Assembly (NCBI RefSeq): GCF_900218035.1
Contig: NZ_OBMR01000004.1
Coordinates: 124,001-188,000, forward strand
Reading direction: 5' to 3'
Length of the DNA stretch: 64,000 nt
Origin: Pseudobutyrivibrio ruminis DSM 9787
GTDB lineage: Bacteria > Bacillota > Clostridia > Lachnospirales > Lachnospiraceae
The notes under the pieces are model-generated. The model worked only from the letters and a program-made list of their open reading frames with translations. It did not search any database and was not told the DNA's origin. The translations under genes were made by a program, and so were the position numbers. Below, piece after piece: positions 61,784 to 64,000 of this stretch (the stretch's first letter is position 1; each line of letters opens with the position of its first letter).

Positions 61784-62347
61784 TTAGTTTTTGCCGTTCT
61801 TAACCTTGAACTCGCGTCCAATTTCAAGACCCTTATCAAATGCTGCCTTGTTGAGAGGTAAAAGCTTTGGCTTGCTAGAAAGCTTGTGCTCTACTGTGCC
61901 CCATACGATTTCTGGAGCGATAACCTCTGTATAACCTACGTAAACACCAAGCATGATTACGTTAAGAACCTTTGCATTACCCATCTCAAGAGCAAGCTCT
62001 GTTACAGGTGCTTCTACGATTTCAACATCTGTTCTTTCAATCTTGTCCTTTACGATTGAGCTGTTGATGAAAAGGCGTCCGCCTGGCTTAAGTGTTCCGA
62101 TGAACTTGTTTAATGAAGGACCATTCATAACGATAAGGTCGTCCATTGTGTCACCAAGTGGTGCACCAATCATTTCATCTGAAATAACTACGTAGCAGTT
62201 AGCTGTACCACCACGCTGCTCTGCGCCGTATGAAGGGAAGAATGTTACATTCTTATCTGTAGAATCACAAGTTGCAGAAGCAAGGAATTTTCCGAGGGTC
62301 ATAACGCCCTGTCCGCCGAATCCGGCTACACATAAATTTGTTTCCAT
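61784..62347 (-). CDS. vorC: 2-oxoacid:ferredoxin oxidoreductase gamma subunit
   Basis: A 187-residue gamma subunit: LCVAGFGGQGVMTLGKFLAS at the start, FFPSYGAEQRGGTANCYVVI, NGPSLNKFIGTLKPGGRLFI and VLNVIMLGVYVGYTEVI. It serves as the CoA-side subunit of Kor/Vor complexes. Its ATG overlaps the vorB stop by one base, so they are coupled. The substrate class (2-oxoisovalerate, VorC; or 2-oxoglutarate, KorC) is chosen from the ptb-buk context and is uncertain. Confidence 0.85.
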   Translation of the reverse strand: METNLCVAGFGGQGVMTLGKFLASATCDSTDKNVTFFPSYGAEQRGGTANCYVVISDEMIGAPLGDTMDDLIVMNGPSLNKFIGTLKPGGRLFINSSIVKDKIERTDVEIVEAPVTELALEMGNAKVLNVIMLGVYVGYTEVIAPEIVWGTVEHKLSSKPKLLPLNKAAFDKGLEIGREFKVKNGKN

Positions 62348-63102
62348 TATTTCTCCTCCATTCCTTTATCTCTGATGACACCAAGTGGGTATTCCTTAAG
62401 CATGTTCTCCTCAAGGAAATCAAGTGCCTTAAGTGAATCAAGTCCCCAGTTTGTTGGGCAGCTTGTAACGATTTCAACAAGTGAGAAGCCCTTGCCTTCC
62501 ATCTGGTACTGGAATGCCTTCTTAATGGCCTTCTTTGTCTTCAATACATTTGCTGGTGTGTTGCAGCTTGTTCTCTCAAGATAGTAAGGAGCTGTAAGCT
62601 GGTTGAGAGTCTCACAAACGTGCATTGGATAACCATGCTCTTCAGCAATACGTCCCTTAGGAGCAGTTGATGCCTTCATTCCGAAAAGTGTAGTAGGAGC
62701 AAGCTGACCACCTGTCATACCATAAATTCCGTTGTTAACGAAGATAACTGTGAAGTTCTCGCCACGGTTTGCTGCAGACATTGTCTCTGCAAGACCGATT
62801 GATGCAAGGTCACCATCACCCTGATATGTATAGTAAATAGTATCTGGATTTGCTCTCTTCATACCTGTTGCAACAGCACATGCTCTACCATGTGGAGCTG
62901 TGATGTTATCGTATGCCATGTAGTCCATCTGAAGACCACAGCAACCAATACCAAGAACAGCTGCTGTCTTATCAACGATACCGAGCTCATCGATAACTTC
63001 TCCGATTAACTTCATAACTGAAGAATGCATACATCCTGGACAAAATCCTGAAACCTTGTCCTCCTGAATTGTTTTTGTTCTGCTATATAATAATTCTGCC
63101 AT
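62347..63102 (-). CDS. vorB: 2-oxoacid:ferredoxin oxidoreductase beta subunit (TPP-binding)
   Basis: A 251-residue beta subunit with thiamine diphosphate site: GCMHSSVMKLIGEVIDELG, GIGCCGLQMDYM, YQGDGDLASIGLAETMSAAN (G-D-G motif) and IFVNNGIYGMTGGQLAPTTL. Cysteines in CPGC and GCCG are likely ligands of an iron-sulfur cluster. It lies 1 bp after vorA and overlaps vorC by one base. No separate ferredoxin-like delta subunit is in the window, though it may lie upstream of vorA. Confidence 0.9.
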   Translation of the reverse strand: MAELLYSRTKTIQEDKVSGFCPGCMHSSVMKLIGEVIDELGIVDKTAAVLGIGCCGLQMDYMAYDNITAPHGRACAVATGMKRANPDTIYYTYQGDGDLASIGLAETMSAANRGENFTVIFVNNGIYGMTGGQLAPTTLFGMKASTAPKGRIAEEHGYPMHVCETLNQLTAPYYLERTSCNTPANVLKTKKAIKKAFQYQMEGKGFSLVEIVTSCPTNWGLDSLKALDFLEENMLKEYPLGVIRDKGMEEK

Positions 63103-63103
63103 G

Positions 63104-64000
63104 TTAAGCCTCCTGTCCTGCTATTTTCATTACAGCCTCAAGCACGGCCTCTCTTGACATTACGTTACCACCAGAGCATAAGCACTTCTCAACTGGGCAA
63201 CGACGTCTAACAACTGCTTCAACATCTGTTGCATACTGAGCTGGGATTGACATCTCAACATCAAGAATTGCCTTTACCTTTGAGTAATCTAACTTCTCAA
63301 ATGCTTCTGTTGGGAATGGGTTAAGTGTGATAGGACGAATAAGTCCAACCTTGATTCCCTGCTTTCTGAGAATGTCTACAGAAGACTTAGCAATACGTCC
63401 TGAAATACCATAAGCTGTAAGGATGATTTCAGCATCCTCAACCATGTATTCCTCAACCATTACGTCATTCTTCTTCCATGACTCATAAAGTGCTGCAGCT
63501 TCTTCGTTACATTTCTGCATAACAGTTGTCTGCCACTGACCTGGCTGGATCCAAGCACGATTTGCATAATCAAGCTCATGTCCTACGCAAGCCCACTTCT
63601 TCTTTGACTCTCTGATTTCAGCAACCTTTTCCTCAGACATCATCTCTGGAAGCTCAACTGGCTCCATCATTGTTGCGATAACACCATCTGCAAGGATGTG
63701 AACTGGGTTTCTATCTCTATCAGCAAGCTCGAAAGCCTTAACTGTAAGATCTACAGCTTCCTGTACTGTTGAAGGAGCAAGTACCATCATCTGGAAACCA
63801 CCGTTACCAGCTGCCTTTGTAGCCTCAAAGTAATCCATCTGTGCTGGCTGGATTGAACCTACTCCAGGGCCCCCTCTTGCGAAGTTTGTATACACAATTG
63901 GAATACGAGCTGATGCACAATATGAGATACCCTCACTCTTAAGTGCGATTCCTGGTGAAGAAGATGATGTCATTGCTCTGACACCTGCTGATGCTGCACC
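63104..64000 (-). CDS. vorA: 2-oxoacid:ferredoxin oxidoreductase alpha subunit, 5' end outside window
   Basis: The frame is open to the window edge and gives the last 298 residues of an alpha subunit. It starts in the conserved run AASAGVRAMTSSSSPGI (the ATG at 63973 is an internal methionine of that motif, not the start), then VYTNFARGGPGVGSIQPAQM, TVQEAVDLTVKAFELADRDR and a C-terminal domain with ILTAYGISGRIAKSSVDILR and GLIRPITLNPFPTEAFEKLD. It is the first of vorABC in this operon as far as visible. About 50-60 N-terminal residues are expected beyond the edge. Confidence 0.92.
   Translation of the reverse strand, partial: GAASAGVRAMTSSSSPGIALKSEGISYCASARIPIVYTNFARGGPGVGSIQPAQMDYFEATKAAGNGGFQMMVLAPSTVQEAVDLTVKAFELADRDRNPVHILADGVIATMMEPVELPEMMSEEKVAEIRESKKKWACVGHELDYANRAWIQPGQWQTTVMQKCNEEAAALYESWKKNDVMVEEYMVEDAEIILTAYGISGRIAKSSVDILRKQGIKVGLIRPITLNPFPTEAFEKLDYSKVKAILDVEMSIPAQYATDVEAVVRRRCPVEKCLCSGGNVMSREAVLEAVMKIAGQEA

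Noticed and set aside
63104-63973. vorA starting at 63973
   Set aside because: The methionine lies inside the conserved AGVRAMTS segment and the frame continues to the window edge; the gene is partial.

Overview
The window looks like a chromosomal segment of an anaerobic, flagellated, low-GC Firmicute of the Lachnospiraceae, most likely near Butyrivibrio/Pseudobutyrivibrio. The basis is the order mbl-flhO-flhP-rod-binding gene, the Ptb-Buk route, ferredoxin-type 2-oxoacid oxidoreductase subunits, DUF1292 and YesL proteins, strong AGGAGG ribosome sites and sigma-A promoters. The genus is inference. Almost every gene is on the minus strand; the only convincing plus-strand gene is the nuclease-like CDS at 10839. 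Many coding starts here were moved to an internal ATG because the longer frame begins with GTG or TTG inside or beside a good ribosome site.

Layout. 1-4.9 kb: 5' part of recD2, then a rod-binding protein, FlhP, FlhO and Mbl. 5.1-10.0 kb: uvrB-uvrA. 10.0-11.7 kb: an unusual islet made of a predicted promoter-to-terminator small RNA, seven degenerate dyad repeats spaced about 50 or 61 bp apart, and a PD-(D/E)XK nuclease-like gene. 11.7-17.4 kb: a membrane pair (one YesL-like), pgi, and a chemoreceptor behind a long structured leader with two identical 14-bp palindromes at its promoter. 17.5-33.1 kb: a twelve-gene surface-glycan operon built from repeated glycosyltransferase and radical SAM modules, nearly all carrying an extra small Rossmann domain, behind a leader that ends in an intrinsic terminator. 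33.2-37.6 kb: an accessory patch with a RES-domain protein, a DUF4160 pair, small unknowns, a gene remnant and hipBA. 37.6-42.2 kb: a CDP-pentitol / polyol-phosphate polymer operon. 42.2-47.4 kb: larB, DUF1292, a CACHE-HAMP protein without output domain, rsmJ, pncB and a zinc ribbon. 47.4-53.3 kb: ptsHI and fruRKA. 53.4-56.4 kb: a large GGDEF-EAL-PAS-GGDEF protein. 56.6-64 kb: a fermentation operon vorABC-ptb-buk with an OFA-family transporter, two small membrane proteins and a flavoprotein; vorA runs off the window.

How it fits together. Sugar enters by the fructose PTS (PtsI, HPr, FruA) and is committed by FruK; Pgi links glucose and fructose phosphates. The vor-ptb-buk operon would turn a 2-oxoacid into acyl-CoA, acyl phosphate and free acid with ATP and reduced ferredoxin. 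The two surface operons would build cell-envelope polymers; the epimerase and the ribulose-5-phosphate branch supply activated sugars or polyols.

The two best candidates for something undescribed are the small RNA + dyad-repeat array + nuclease-like islet at 10.1-11.6 kb and the radical SAM / glycosyltransferase operon at 17.5-33.1 kb. Both calls rest on reading the sequence alone; no database search or folding program was run.
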